A stretch of DNA of 64,000 nucleotides from an uncultured Pseudomonadales bacterium. GTDB lineage: Bacteria; Pseudomonadota; Gammaproteobacteria; Pseudomonadales; Azotimanducaceae. The position numbers and the translations under genes are program-made. The stretch is from assembly GCA_937921865.1 (NCBI GenBank), contig CAKZWF010000022.1:62001-126000 (forward strand), given 5' to 3'. Below are positions 63,836 through 64,000 of the stretch, in pieces. Every line of letters begins with the position of its first letter. The first letter of the stretch is position 1. Below the pieces are notes generated by a model. That model searched no databases. It was not told where the DNA came from and saw only the letters and a program-made list of their open reading frames with translations.

Positions 63836-64000
63836 ATGTTTCAGAGACGCGGAATACTGCTAGTTGCTATCTCGCTGGTACTTGGCTCAGTTGCTGCCCT
63901 CGCAGCGAATTCCTGGGTAAATCAGCGACTTGCAGCCGACGCAGAAGGTGACGCAACAGCTGTTGTTGTAGCAGCAATGGATATTCCTTATGGCACCAAG
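63836..64000 (+). CDS. cpaB: Flp pilus assembly protein CpaB/RcpC, 5' part
   Basis: The first 55 codons only; the gene continues beyond the window. It begins MFQRRGILLVAISLVLGSVA, a membrane anchor, then NQRLAADAEGDATAVVVAAM and DIPYGTK, the start of a SAF domain. This is the CpaB/RcpC pattern, a periplasmic partner of the RcpA secretin. It lies 2 bases after the AAA gene and is clearly in the same operon. Confidence 0.8.
   Translation, partial: MFQRRGILLVAISLVLGSVAALAANSWVNQRLAADAEGDATAVVVAAMDIPYGTK

Overview
This 64 kb window is chromosomal DNA of a gammaproteobacterium whose gene order most resembles the Pseudomonas type. Pointers are the blocks ispB | rplU-rpmA-obgE, murJ-ribF-lspA-fkpB running into type IV pilus minor-pilin genes, pilS-pilR-fimT, bamD | rluD-pgeF, ilvI-ilvH-ilvC-pssA, holD-rimI, a FabY-type ketosynthase and cbpA-cbpM. 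No phage, transposase or CRISPR array was seen. Everything below comes from reading the sequence; no database search was possible.

Layout. 1-2.3 kb: the 3' part of a secreted multihaem cytochrome, a tRNA-Pro with an inverted tRNA fragment beside it, and an ArsR repressor coupled to an SRPBCC gene. 2.4-6.8 kb (minus): ispB, an exported S33-type hydrolase and a NatA/NatB-type ABC transporter packed as one unit. 6.8-14.1 kb: housekeeping genes rplU, rpmA, obgE, proB, rpsT, murJ, ribF, lspA and fkpB, with ileS and ispH missing from their usual places. 14.2-28.2 kb: a type IVa pilus block with pilE, fimU, pilV, pilW, pilX, a giant pilY1 and a pilY2-like gene on plus, and pilS, pilR and fimT on minus. 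28.3-31.7 kb: bamD, rluD, pgeF and a DUF4124 gene.

31.8-45.9 kb: branched-chain amino acid synthesis (ilvI, ilvH, ilvC), pssA, a chimeric relic of msrP and msrQ, DAHP synthase, a holD-like gene with an alanine-rich repeat, rimI, prfC, a lone receiver protein, a SirB1 protein, then fabY, a thiolase and moaB. 46.0-56.1 kb: a 1617-residue polypeptide that carries all four parts of acetyl-CoA carboxylase, roxA, a decayed two-gene operon (FAD monooxygenase and alpha/beta hydrolase), a PPOX-type flavoprotein, a zinc-type dehydrogenase and cbpA-cbpM.

56.1-60.6 kb is loosely packed accessory DNA holding small membrane proteins, a SPOR protein, a QExxH metalloprotease-like secreted protein and orphan small genes. 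From 60.6 kb to the end a second pilus system begins: a receiver/AraC regulator, the Flp pilin, a TadV peptidase, an AAA ATPase and the start of cpaB (rcpC), cut by the window edge.

The points most worth following are the single-chain acetyl-CoA carboxylase with AccA-AccD-AccC-AccB order near fabY, the pilY1 gene with about 850 extra N-terminal residues of cadherin-like repeats, the msrPQ relic, in-frame minisatellites in pssA and holD, and strong RNA hairpins around the Flp pilin gene.
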